Source: Candidatus Krumholzibacteriota bacterium (GTDB taxonomy: Bacteria; Krumholzibacteriota; Krumholzibacteriia; JAJRXK01). From it: 64,000 nucleotides of DNA. Both the position numbers and the translations under genes were made by a program. The DNA lies in NCBI GenBank assembly GCA_029262065.1, contig JAJDAC010000046.1, positions 124,001 through 188,000 on the forward strand. Direction: 5' to 3'. The first letter of the stretch is position 1. Each line of letters begins with the position of its first letter. The notes beneath the pieces are model-generated. The model saw nothing but the letters and a program-made list of their open reading frames with translations. It was not told where the DNA came from and did no database searches. Shown one piece after another: positions 30,415 through 39,700 of the stretch.

Positions 30415-32022
30415 ATGAAGTGGCACGTTGCGCCTGTCCCCGCGGCGCTGGTTCTCCTCCTCGATCTCGTTGTCGGCCCGGCAACGCCGTTGGCGGTTGC
30501 GTACGCCGTCGAACCAGATCAGGACCGGACCGAACTGCGAACCGTGCCCGACGCTCCGCACACTCCCAGCCCGCTGTCGTATCAACGCCGTCAGGACGAT
30601 CTTCACCGTCGTCTCTTCGAGACCTTCGCGGCCTACTCGAATGCCAAGGACCAGGCCACCCGCGACAGTCTGAAGGCGGTTCAGGCTGAGATTTCAGCCG
30701 AACTCAAGCGGCTCAAGGCCGATCGGGCTCCCAATGAACCACGCGCGCCGCGCGAGCCCGAGGGCGGATTGTTCGGGGAGTTCGAGCGCGAGTTCAGCCG
30801 TACCGAGGGCCCCGACTGGGCTGAGATCGAACGCCTCATAGAAGAAGGCGTGGGCAGTTTCGGCGAATTGGCCGAGCACGTGTCGGTGTGGATCGAGCAG
30901 ACAAGATTGGAAATCGATGAGGATCAGGTGGGATTGGAAACGCCCGGTGGCAAGTTCCGTGTGAACGTCTCCCCCGAAGTGCGCGAGGGAATCCGCGGTA
31001 TTGCCGAAGAACTCGGTCGGGCTCTCAGCGATTCGAGCGGATCGCCGGAGCTGGACCGGGAACTCAGAGCACTTCGGAAGTATTTGCCCGAGGGTGCAAG
31101 CGAGGGATTGTTTGGATTCGTCAAATCCGGTCGCTCGCGTGATCGACGCGTGATCGCCAAGACGGTGTTCAAGGTGGCCGACGACTTCGAAGTTGCCGAA
31201 GACGAGGTCGTCACCGGCGACGTCTACATTCTCGGCGGCGACTGCTACATATCCGGAGAGGTGCAGGGTACGGCCATCTGCATATTCGGTGACATCTACC
31301 TCGAAGACCGCGGGGTCGTGGGGAACGACGCCATCAGCATCGGCGGCGAGGTTTCACTCGACGGTGAGTCTTCCGTCCACGGCCGACGGTTTGACATAAG
31401 CCAGGTAGCTCCCGGTCTGGGCGCAGGATGGGGCAGCGGATCCGTGGGAGCCGTGGTCTACGGAATCAGGGTACTCATGCTCGTCCTGCTCCTGTTCCTG
31501 GCCACTTCATTGGTACCGCGCCGTCTTCAGCTCATGACCGATCACGCCACCCTCTCGCCGTTGCGCAACATCTTGTTTGGTTCGTTCTGGCTTTCGGTCG
31601 CCGTGGGTGCATTCGTGGTTCTGGCGGTGGGGTTGGCCATCACCGTCATCGGAATTCCGGTGGTGTTCGTGTTGGCGGTAGCCTTCTTGGCGGCTCTACT
31701 GGGCGCGTACTTCGTGGCGTGTCAGCTGCTGGGCGAGCGCTTGCTCGCCAGCATGGGCGGCGATCGCGAGCGATCCATGTGGATATCGGGACTACTGGGT
31801 CTGGTCATCCTGGAGATACCCGCGGTGCTCGCCATGACCTTGTACCCGGCGGTGGGCAGCTCGTCGGCGTTGCTCCCCGTGCTCGACTACATCGTCAAGT
31901 TCCTCGCCATCTCCTTCGGCTTCGCCTCGGTAGTCGCTACGCGGTTTGGCTCGCGCGAGGCCGACCCCGTCGGTGCGCCCCTGGATGCCGATGTGCCTCC
32001 CCCGGCACTCCCCGCGGGCTGA
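30415..32022 (+). CDS. Bactofilin-like polymer-forming domain membrane protein
   Basis: A 535-residue exported membrane protein. A signal segment or first helix (APVPAALVLLLDLVVGPATPLAVA) comes first, then about 200 residues of charged, coiled-coil-prone sequence. A right-handed beta-helix segment at ~265-325 (VAEDEVVTGDVYILGGDCYISGEVQGTAICIFGDIYLEDRGVVGNDAISIGGEVSL) has the pattern of bactofilin/polymer-forming cytoskeletal domains. At least five transmembrane helices lie between ~350 and 520. It follows the ECF sigma and anti-sigma genes closely and may be the effector they control. Function is not established; a stress-responsive envelope scaffold is a reasonable guess. Confidence 0.65.
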   Translation: MKWHVAPVPAALVLLLDLVVGPATPLAVAYAVEPDQDRTELRTVPDAPHTPSPLSYQRRQDDLHRRLFETFAAYSNAKDQATRDSLKAVQAEISAELKRLKADRAPNEPRAPREPEGGLFGEFEREFSRTEGPDWAEIERLIEEGVGSFGELAEHVSVWIEQTRLEIDEDQVGLETPGGKFRVNVSPEVREGIRGIAEELGRALSDSSGSPELDRELRALRKYLPEGASEGLFGFVKSGRSRDRRVIAKTVFKVADDFEVAEDEVVTGDVYILGGDCYISGEVQGTAICIFGDIYLEDRGVVGNDAISIGGEVSLDGESSVHGRRFDISQVAPGLGAGWGSGSVGAVVYGIRVLMLVLLLFLATSLVPRRLQLMTDHATLSPLRNILFGSFWLSVAVGAFVVLAVGLAITVIGIPVVFVLAVAFLAALLGAYFVACQLLGERLLASMGGDRERSMWISGLLGLVILEIPAVLAMTLYPAVGSSSALLPVLDYIVKFLAISFGFASVVATRFGSREADPVGAPLDADVPPPALPAG

Positions 32023-32144
32023 TCTCCCCACGCTTTCCTGCCAATTGTTCCTCCGTCGGGCGCGTCGTGACTTCACGCGGTACGCGTCACGTGCGCGGGC
32101 TGTGGTACAATTGAATCCGATCCGGGGGGATCGATCGGATTACG

Positions 32145-33167
32145 TTGCTCCGGACCTCGTCTGTACTTCCCATCACAGTCACGCTCATGCTCGTATTGGG
32201 CCTGTCGACGAACGTCGCGCAAGCCACTTTGCGCGCAAAGGTCTATTCGTCGGCCGTGGTTGGCGGCCAGGTCGTGACCGATCCGTCCGCGTCGCCCGAC
32301 CCGGTACGCTTTACGAGCCGTGCGGGCGTTGCCCTCACGCTTCAGCTGGATCCTCGTCGCTTGAACGTGTCCAACCCGTCGCGTGGCGCGTCGTTCGTGG
32401 CGGTGACCAGCGAAGACGTGAATACCGTGTTGGCACAGATGGCTTCCACCGTCGGTCTGGATCTCGACATCGATGTGTATCTGCTGCCGGGCCTGGACCC
32501 CGCATACCCCAGCAGTTTCTGCGTGGGGACTGAGATCTTCCTGAACCCCACATTCGATGTCGTTTCCTTGGAAGTGGTGGCCTACTCGCTCGTGCACGAA
32601 ATCGGGCACGCCGTGCAACACGCACGGGTACCGCGATCAGGTGGGGTGGGGTGGACTACGTACCGGCGCTTGCGTCGATTGTCCGCCGCACACCACGAAG
32701 CGGCCGCTCATCGCGATCGACCGGGTGAGATCTTCGCCGAGGATTTCCGCGTGCTGTTCGGCGGCCAGTTGGCCAACCGAAATGGATCGATCGAGAATCC
32801 CGACTTGCCCATGCCGCAGCATGTAGTGGGTCTGGCCAACTTCTTTGCCCGCGCATTCAACTTTCGTCCCGGTCAGCCGCCGGCGCGGGCTAGCTGCGCG
32901 CCCAATCCCTTCAACCCCATGACCACCATCCGGATCGATCTGGTCGCCCAGGAACTGCTGACGGCCGCGCCCCTTCACGTGGAGATCTTTGATGCCCGTG
33001 GGCGACGCGTGAGGGTGCTGGGGCCGCTGACGCCGGAGAGCCAGGTTCAGGTGGAGTGGAACGGCCGCGACGATCGCGGTCAGCGGATCGCTTCGGGTCG
33101 CTACAGTTATCGTGTCGTGCGCGACGGTCGTTCGCTGGCCCGCGGCGCAGCGACGGTCTTGAAATAG
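32145..33167 (+). CDS. Secreted HEIGH-motif protein with FlgD-like C-terminal tag
   Basis: A 340-residue protein from a TTG start, with signal peptide (LPITVTLMLVLGLSTNVAQA). The mature part contains LVHEIGHAVQHAR near residue 150, a HExxH zinc-metallopeptidase signature, and a later acidic residue in IFAEDFRVLFGG that could be the third ligand. The C-terminus is a FlgD-Ig-like secretion/anchoring tag (CAPNPFNPMTTIRI...GQRIASGRYSYRVVR). Overall it looks like a small secreted gluzincin-like protease or a remnant of one. Start choice is uncertain; GGGGGA lies rather far upstream. Confidence 0.65.
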   Translation: MLRTSSVLPITVTLMLVLGLSTNVAQATLRAKVYSSAVVGGQVVTDPSASPDPVRFTSRAGVALTLQLDPRRLNVSNPSRGASFVAVTSEDVNTVLAQMASTVGLDLDIDVYLLPGLDPAYPSSFCVGTEIFLNPTFDVVSLEVVAYSLVHEIGHAVQHARVPRSGGVGWTTYRRLRRLSAAHHEAAAHRDRPGEIFAEDFRVLFGGQLANRNGSIENPDLPMPQHVVGLANFFARAFNFRPGQPPARASCAPNPFNPMTTIRIDLVAQELLTAAPLHVEIFDARGRRVRVLGPLTPESQVQVEWNGRDDRGQRIASGRYSYRVVRDGRSLARGAATVLK

Positions 33168-33184
33168 GCTGACCGAGGGGGGAC

Positions 33185-33215
33185 CGACGGGTCCGGCCCA
33201 TGGCCGGACCCGTCG
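33185..33215. terminator. Perfect 14-bp hairpin between convergent genes
   Basis: Arms CGACGGGTCCGGCC and GGCCGGACCCGTCG are separated by three bases, between the stops of the secreted HEIGH protein and rlmN. There is no T tract on either strand, so it is a candidate bidirectional attenuator or mRNA-end stabiliser rather than a classic terminator. Confidence 0.55.
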
Positions 33216-33230
33216 AAACCAGTGCTCGGG

Positions 33231-34274
33231 TCAGTTCTTCCGTTTGCGTTGACGATGCAGTAGCTGGCCGCACGCCGCCTGGACTTCGCGGCCCGCGCTG
33301 TCGCGCACGGTGGCCACCACTCCGCCTTGCCACAGAATCGACGCGAACGCATCGACGGTCGTGCGCTCGGGACGGTCCCCGCTGAAGTCGTCGATGGGAT
33401 TGAGTGGAATCAGATTCACCTTGAACGGTCCGCGTCGCGCCAACTCGAGCAGTCGTTTGGCGTGCGCGGTGGTGTCGTTCTGACCGGCTATCAACGCGCA
33501 CTCGAGCGTGACCTTGCGATTGGTGGCGTGCCCGTAGTGCGCGGCCGACTCGAGCAACAGTTCCATCGACGTCTGACCGGCGATCGGCATCAGCCGTCGG
33601 CGATCATTGGCGTCGCCCGTGGTAAGCGACACCGCCAGCCCGTAGGGTTTCCGCAGGCGCCCCAGGCTTGCGATGCCCTCTACGAGGCCAGAGGTACTCA
33701 CCGTGATGCGGCGAGCGCTGAGGCCGACCGCGTCGGGGTGGGTGAGGATCTCCAACGCGCTGGCCAGCGCGTCGAAATTGTCCAGCGGTTCTCCCATGCC
33801 CATGAATACGAGCCGCGGATTCTGGGTAGCGGGGTGCCGTCGTCTGAGCTCCAGAACCTGCGCCACGATCTCACCGGCGCTCAAGTGCCGGACCAGTCCC
33901 ATCTTCCCGGTGGCGCAGAAGACACACGCCATGCGGCAGCCGACCTGCGAAGAGATACAGTAGGTCCACTGATCCTCGGCGCGGGCAATGGCGACAGATT
34001 CGATGCGGGCGCCGTCGGCCAGCTCGAACAGATACTTGGTGGTACCGTCGGGCGAGGGCGCAACCGTCGCTTCGCCCAGCCGAACCACGCCGAGTTCTTC
34101 CGCCAACCTTCCGCGCAACGACTTGGGCAGGTCGGTTAGCTCTTCGACCGTGGCTACGCCCCTTTGATATAGACCGCTGGCGATCTGCTGACCGCGGTAG
34201 GCCGGTTGATCCCATTGGCGCATGAGAGCCTGGAGTTGATCCGGGCCCAGGTCGAGTAACGTGGTGTTCTGCAT
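33231..34274 (-). CDS. rlmN: 23S rRNA (adenine-2503) methyltransferase RlmN
   Basis: A 347-residue radical-SAM enzyme that methylates C2 of A2503 in 23S rRNA (and A37 of some tRNAs). The radical-SAM cysteines are Cys113, Cys117 and Cys120 in CRMACVFCATG. The conserved FMGMGEPLDNFD binds SAM, and the C-terminal mechanistic cysteine lies in VQAACGQL near residue 337. The ATG at 34274 is used because the preceding in-frame codons have no homology. It is divergent from the ArsR-type regulator, whose ATG lies 80 nt away. A standard family member. Confidence 0.95.
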   Translation of the reverse strand: MQNTTLLDLGPDQLQALMRQWDQPAYRGQQIASGLYQRGVATVEELTDLPKSLRGRLAEELGVVRLGEATVAPSPDGTTKYLFELADGARIESVAIARAEDQWTYCISSQVGCRMACVFCATGKMGLVRHLSAGEIVAQVLELRRRHPATQNPRLVFMGMGEPLDNFDALASALEILTHPDAVGLSARRITVSTSGLVEGIASLGRLRKPYGLAVSLTTGDANDRRRLMPIAGQTSMELLLESAAHYGHATNRKVTLECALIAGQNDTTAHAKRLLELARRGPFKVNLIPLNPIDDFSGDRPERTTVDAFASILWQGGVVATVRDSAGREVQAACGQLLHRQRKRKN

Positions 34275-34353
34275 GGGTCGGCTTGACAACGACAGTCGGC
34301 TGGGGGAAGTTGGGTCGGCCCCACGGATCATCTCCTACGCATTGGACGGATCC

Positions 34354-34776
34354 ATGGTTCATCCCACCCGCAAATCTACGAGCTCTAGTATAGGGCCGCG
34401 CGCGTCGGTAGACGAGGATCCGCGTTCGTCATTGCTGTCGGCGGCAGCTGACCCGATTCGATTGCGGATCCTACGGCTCCTTCGTAGCCCCCGTTCGGTG
34501 CGCGAACTCTGCGAGGCATTGGGCATGGCCCAGCCCCGCGTGTCGCATCATCTGGCCGTGCTGAAAGCCGCCGGCCTGCTTGATGTGGAGCCACGGGGTA
34601 GATTGAGGCTGTACGCCTGGGCGCCACTGGCCGAACCTTCTGAGCTCCGCGACGTACAGAATCTACTGGAGAAATGGCTCCAGATTGCGGCGCCCCAGGC
34701 GCCCCGATCCCAACCCCTGTCCAAGGTAGCCGCGGCCGGAGCTCACCCACCGACGCTCGAAGACTTCCTGCTCTAG
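34354..34776 (+). CDS. ArsR-type winged-helix regulator
   Basis: A 140-residue DNA-binding protein. The winged helix spans ~20-90: LLSAAADPIRLRILRLLRSPRSVRELCEALGMAQPRVSHHLAVLKAAGLLDVEPRGRLRLYAWAPL, the HTH_5 (ArsR) pattern. The recognition helix is AQPRVSHHLAVL. No metal-binding ELCVCDL-type cysteines are complete (only ELCEAL), so it is not a classic metal sensor. It is 9 nt upstream of the NtrC-type regulator and likely co-transcribed. The signal is unknown. Confidence 0.8.
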   Translation: MVHPTRKSTSSSIGPRASVDEDPRSSLLSAAADPIRLRILRLLRSPRSVRELCEALGMAQPRVSHHLAVLKAAGLLDVEPRGRLRLYAWAPLAEPSELRDVQNLLEKWLQIAAPQAPRSQPLSKVAAAGAHPPTLEDFLL

Positions 34777-34785
34777 AGGAGCCCC

Positions 34786-36138
34786 ATGATTCCCGCCAAC
34801 ATCCTCATCGCCGACGACGAGGTTGCCATTCGTGAGAGTATCGGAGGCATCCTGCGCTACGAGGGGTATTCCGTATTCGACGCCGCTGATGGGCCCTTGG
34901 CCATCGAGCGGCTTCGCAAGGGCGATGTCGACGTCTTGTTGCTCGATGTGAAGATGCCGGGCATGGACGGGTTCGAGGTCATGGCTCAGATGAAGAACGA
35001 TGGACTGGATATTCCCGTGGTCGTGATCTCCGGGCACGATGCCGTTTCCACCGCGGTCGAGGCGATCAAGCGCGGCGCCTACGATTTTCTGGAGAAGCCG
35101 TTCAATAAGGAAGAGCTGCTGGTTCGGATCCAGAACGCCCTGGAGAACGGTCGGCTGCGACGCGCCAACGCCGAGCTGTCCGAAGCCGCCGGATTGGGCA
35201 CCGAACTCATTGGCCAGAGCCAATCCATGCTGCGCATCAAGGCCCTGATCGAGAAGGTCGCGCCCACGCCGGCCCGCGTGCTCATTACCGGTGAGAACGG
35301 GACTGGCAAGGAGCTTGTGGCGCGGGCGATCCATCGGGGCAGCGATCGGGACAAAGGGCCCTTCGTCGAGGTGAACTGCGCCGCCATCCCCGAAGACCTG
35401 ATCGAGAGCGAGCTTTTCGGGCACGAGAAGGGGTCGTTCACCGGAGCTGGACAGCGCAAGTTCGGTAAGTTCGAGCGCGCGCACGGCGGCACGCTGTTTC
35501 TGGACGAGATCGGCGACATGAGTCCAACCGCCCAGGCCAAGGTGCTGCGGGTGCTTGAGGAAAACCGACTCGAGCGGGTGGGCGGCAACGACCTCATCAC
35601 CGTGGATGTGCGGGTGGTCGCCGCTACCAACCGGGACCTCGAGAACGAGGATGCCTTCCGCCAGGATCTGTATTTTCGGCTCAACGTCATCCAGATCCAC
35701 ATGCCGCCGTTGCGAGAACGGCCCGAGGACATCCCTGCGCTATTCGGCCACTTCATGGACCGCTTTTCGCGTGAAATGAAGCAGGCGGCCAAACCCATCT
35801 CCGAAGACGCGACCTCCCGACTGGGTCGGCACGCCTGGCCCGGGAATGTACGAGAGCTGCGAAACCTGGCCGAACGGCTGGCTATCGTGGCCGGGTCCCA
35901 GATCGAAGTGGCCGATCTGCCACCTGGAATGGGAGGGCGGGAAAGCGACCGGGGGGCGATCGAATTCCTCGACGCGCCGACCTTCCAGGAGTTCAAGAAC
36001 GCGAGCGAGGCGGTGTACATCCAGGCCAAATTGCGCCAGTACGGGTTCAACGTTTCCCGTACCGCCGAGGAGCTGCAGATGCAACGAAGTAATCTGTACA
36101 AGAAGATCCAGAAGTATGATCTGCGGACCAGCGAGTAG
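34786..36138 (+). CDS. NtrC/NtrX-type sigma-54 response regulator
   Basis: A 450-residue enhancer-binding protein. The receiver domain 1-120 has acidic pocket DDE, phosphoacceptor Asp54 and Lys104. The AAA+ domain 140-380 has Walker A GENGTGKE at 169-176, Walker B LFLDEIGD at 237-244, a sigma-54-contacting loop that reads GSFTGA at 216-221 instead of GAFTGA, and the WPGNVREL motif. A Fis-type HTH lies at the C-terminus (VSRTAEELQMQRSNLYKKIQKY). GAGGAG precedes the ATG. No histidine kinase is encoded nearby, so the partner is elsewhere. It is one of two sigma-54 activators in this region. Confidence 0.92.
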   Translation: MIPANILIADDEVAIRESIGGILRYEGYSVFDAADGPLAIERLRKGDVDVLLLDVKMPGMDGFEVMAQMKNDGLDIPVVVISGHDAVSTAVEAIKRGAYDFLEKPFNKEELLVRIQNALENGRLRRANAELSEAAGLGTELIGQSQSMLRIKALIEKVAPTPARVLITGENGTGKELVARAIHRGSDRDKGPFVEVNCAAIPEDLIESELFGHEKGSFTGAGQRKFGKFERAHGGTLFLDEIGDMSPTAQAKVLRVLEENRLERVGGNDLITVDVRVVAATNRDLENEDAFRQDLYFRLNVIQIHMPPLRERPEDIPALFGHFMDRFSREMKQAAKPISEDATSRLGRHAWPGNVRELRNLAERLAIVAGSQIEVADLPPGMGGRESDRGAIEFLDAPTFQEFKNASEAVYIQAKLRQYGFNVSRTAEELQMQRSNLYKKIQKYDLRTSE

Positions 36139-36225
36139 GGGCTGTTTCGGACGAACGCTCGACCCGTAGGCCGAGGCCGCCGGACAATTGGTGTCATGGC
36201 ACGGACTTGGGTGGATTTCGAGGCA

Positions 36226-36254
36226 TTGACACCGGGGCTGGCCCTACGTATTGT
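36226..36254 (+). promoter_or_regulatory. Strong sigma-70 promoter of the small secreted gene
   Basis: TTGACA (36226-36231), a 17-nt spacer and TATTGT (36249-36254). The predicted leader of about 120 nt before the ATG at 36384 contains an ACTGGAA/TTCCAGT hairpin (36304-36324) and a CCCGC/GCGGG hairpin. Confidence 0.75.
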
Positions 36255-36383
36255 TAGAAACACAGGGTCCCGCGTGCCGCCTTCGCGGGGGACGTCTATT
36301 CAGACTGGAACGCCGGTTTCCAGTGAACGAGCACGATCTAGATCCCAACTACCGAAGATCCGTTAGCGGTCAGGGAGCAGCAG

Positions 36384-36695
36384 ATGAAGGGCCTCGTAAC
36401 GACCATTTTGGTTCTGATGCTCGCACTAATTGCGGTGAACGCTGTCGTGACTCCAGCGCAGGCTGAGCCACCGCGGGCAATGGCGATGAACAACCCCTCT
36501 GATCCCCCGGTCGTTCGCGACACTGGGGACATAGGGATTACACACGGCGACGGAGATGACATTGGTGGCGGCGACGAAGTCGACCCGCCTCCCGCGCTGC
36601 GAGAAGTGGATCCGCGAGAGTCGGGATCTGCTCAAGTATGGTGGGAATTCATCAGTCGCGTGATCCAGTCGCTGTCGAAACTCAGGAGCATCTAG
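36384..36695 (+). CDS. Small secreted acidic protein
   Basis: A 103-residue protein with a signal peptide (MKGLVTTILVLMLALIAVNAVVTPAQA) and a short mature part that is acidic and glycine/proline-rich (DTGDIGITHGDGDDIGGGDEVDPPP). It ends in an amphipathic stretch (VWWEFISRVIQSLSKLRSI). AGGGAG lies 7 nt upstream. It sits 95 nt before the TPR-sigma-54 regulator gene on the same strand behind its own good promoter. No family is recognised. A secreted pro-peptide sensed by the TPR protein is conceivable (see findings) but is not shown. Confidence 0.65.
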   Translation: MKGLVTTILVLMLALIAVNAVVTPAQAEPPRAMAMNNPSDPPVVRDTGDIGITHGDGDDIGGGDEVDPPPALREVDPRESGSAQVWWEFISRVIQSLSKLRSI

Positions 36696-36790
36696 AAGAT
36701 AAGTCAAGCGCGAGCCGGTCAGGCCGGCGGCAAGATCTCTTTAAGCAGATCTGGCAACCTTGAATCTCGTTCTCGCCCAAGGGACGCCTG

Positions 36791-39700
36791 ATGCATGAAT
36801 TTGGAGATGGAGAGAGGGCCCACGGCCCCTCTCCATCGGAACCCCACAACCGAGCAGATTATCCGCTTCCTCTTTCTGAAGAAGAAGTAGGAGACCTGCA
36901 CTACCACGCCGAGGGTTACTCGTCCGCGCTCGAGTACTACCGGTCGGCTTGCGAGCAAATCGAAGCCGCTCACAACGAAGCTCGCCCACGATCTCTTCTG
37001 ACCATGCGCCTGGCGCGGAAGATCGGTGATTGCTATCGCCGACAGGGGCTGCCGGTCGAAGCATCCCGGCAATACGTCGAGGCCCTGAAGGTCGGCGCCG
37101 CCTACGCCACCGATGAGCAGAACGCTTCTATCTATGTGCGTCAGGCCGACGTCCTTTTCCAGACCAGTGACTACGATCGCGCGCTTGATGTGCTGCTGAG
37201 CGCCATGGCGGTACTCGCCAGCACTGACATGCATCTGGAAGTGGGCTGGGTGCAACGCCTCATGGGTGCCTGTCACCATCGGCTGGGTAACCACGCCAAG
37301 GCCGAGGAGTTCTACCAGGACTCGCTCGCCACCTATCGCCGTGTGGGTGAAGTGCTTCGGCAGGCCCGCATCTATCGCAACCTGGCGGTCCTGGCCAAGA
37401 CGGCCTGTCGCTGGAACCGTGCGATGTTCTTCTTCGACAAGGCCGAACGACTTCTGCAGGGCGAACACGGTACGCCTCAGGAGTCGTGCATCCTTTATCT
37501 GAATCGCGCGATCCTGCACCGCAAGATGGGCCAACGCGCACGTGCTCGCGCCGATGTGCAGCGCGGCCTGAGCCTGGCCCGGAGCCTGGGCGACAATTTC
37601 CGCTTGGCGAAGTTCCGTTTGATCGAGGGTCAACTGGATATCGACGAGGGTCGTTTCGCCGAGGCCGAAAGCAACCTGCTCGAGTGCAAGGTGTTGGCCG
37701 AGCGCATCCATGCGCGTCGCGAGGTAGCACTGTCAGAAGAGTTCCTGGGCGATCTCATGATGGCGCGCGGACTGTGGGACGAGGCCGAGCGCAGTTACGC
37801 CGAGGCCGAGACCAGGGCGCGCGAGATCAGTGAGACCAATGATATCCTGGCCGAAGTCTACCGCCGTCGTGCCGAGTTGGCCTTCGAGCGCGGTGAGTTC
37901 ACCGAGACGCTGGCCATGGCGGAAATCGGTCATGAGCTGTCCGACGCCTGCGGTGAAGAGTTTGAGCGGGGCTACCTGGAGCGGGCGCGTGGTCGCGCGT
38001 TGAACGCCTTGGGCGATTTCAAGGGCGCCCTGGCCGCGCTCGATGCGTCGCTCGCGGCGTTCGAGAAACTGCGCCTACCGGCCGAGATCGCGGTGGCCTT
38101 GCAGCTGCTGGGCGACCTCCACCTCGAGCTGAACGATCATACGAACCTGCTGCTGGCCCGGGCGCGCTTCCAGCAGGCAGTCACTCTCGACGTTTCCAAC
38201 AGTTCCATTACACCCTGCTCGTTGTATACCGGGCTGGCCCGTGCGGAACTGGCCCTGGGGAACAACGACGAGGCGCTGCTGGCCCTATTCGAGGTCGAGC
38301 GTCTGAGTTGTGTCTCCGATACGGAAGCCGATGGCACGCTGGACGACTTGCGGGCCGAAATAGAAGCGGCCATGTCTTCGCATGCGAATACGCTTTCGTC
38401 GCAATATCAGGCCATCGCGGATTTGCCCGAAATGGTTGTCGAAGATCAGGTGCATCTCAATGGCGACCTCGAATCCCTGCTTCGGTCCTTGGCAAAACGA
38501 CTGGGCGTAACTCGAGCCATCCTGGCGCGACACGAAGTGGGTAAGACCAAACTATTCTGGCGTTGGGAAGTGGGCGTGCGCGACGCGCGGTCGCTGGCCG
38601 ACCATGCCATTTCGTTACTGGTAGACGACGAGCATTTCGAGGGCCCGCGAGTGTGGACCCATACCGCGGCCGACATTGGATGGCGTGGCGCCAAAGTTGC
38701 GCCGCAGGCGTCGGCCATCGTCTACCCTCTGATAGGTCAAGACGGAATCGAAGGTGTGCTCTACCTCGATGCGGCTCGCGAGGGTTCATCTGGTTTCGAT
38801 GCCGAATCGCTGGCTCTGGGCTCCACCTACGTACAACTCATTCAAGAGAGTCTACCGCGCAGCACGGTTTCCTCTTCGCTTACGCCCGACGCCGGAGCGG
38901 TGGTGCGCCGTCGCTTGATTACCGGCAGTGCGGCGATGGAAGAGGTCATGGTCCTGTGCTCGAAGGTTGCCTCGAGTCCCTACACGGTCTTGTTTTCGGG
39001 CGAGACGGGGACGGGCAAGGGTCTGCTGGCCAGCATCGTCCATGAGATCAGCCCGCGCGCCGGCCAGGCTTTCGTCAGTGTCAATTGCGCGGCGATTCCC
39101 GAGACGCTGCTCGAGTCCGAACTGTTCGGGCACGTGAAGGGTGCGTTCACAGGCGCCGATCGCGACCGTGAGGGTCTTATTCTGAGCGCGCAGGGCGGCA
39201 CATTGTTTCTCGACGAAGTGGGCAAGATGAGTCTGCCCATGCAGTCCAAGTTGTTGCACTTCCTCGACAGCAAGGAAGTGCGTCCGGTGGGTGGATCGCA
39301 GACCGTGCGGGTGGACGCGCGTGTGCTCGTGGCCAGCAAGCGCAACCTGAAGGGTATGGTCGATCGCGAGGAGTTCCTGGAAGATCTGTACTATCGTCTG
39401 CTCGACTTTCCGATCGAGGTACCACCGTTGCGTGATCGCGGTGACGATATTCTCTTGTTGGCGCGCTACTACATCGATCGAACGGCCGAAGAACTGGGGC
39501 GCTCCGCTCCCACGATGACGCGAGCCTACGCGGCCAAGCTTCGGGCCCATCGTTGGCCCGGTAACGTTCGCGAAATGGAAAAAGTCATCAAGCGAAGCGT
39601 GATCCTGGCCCAGGATGACGATCGTCTTCGCGACACCTACCTGACCACGGAACTCAGCCCCCGTGCCTCGCGCGGCGCCGGATCGGCTGATCTGCACAAC

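Noticed and set aside
36197-36212. TGGCACGGACTTGGGT as a third sigma-54 promoter
   Set aside because: The -12 half lacks the GC at the right spacing (TTGG one base off), whereas a clear sigma-70 promoter lies just downstream at 36226.
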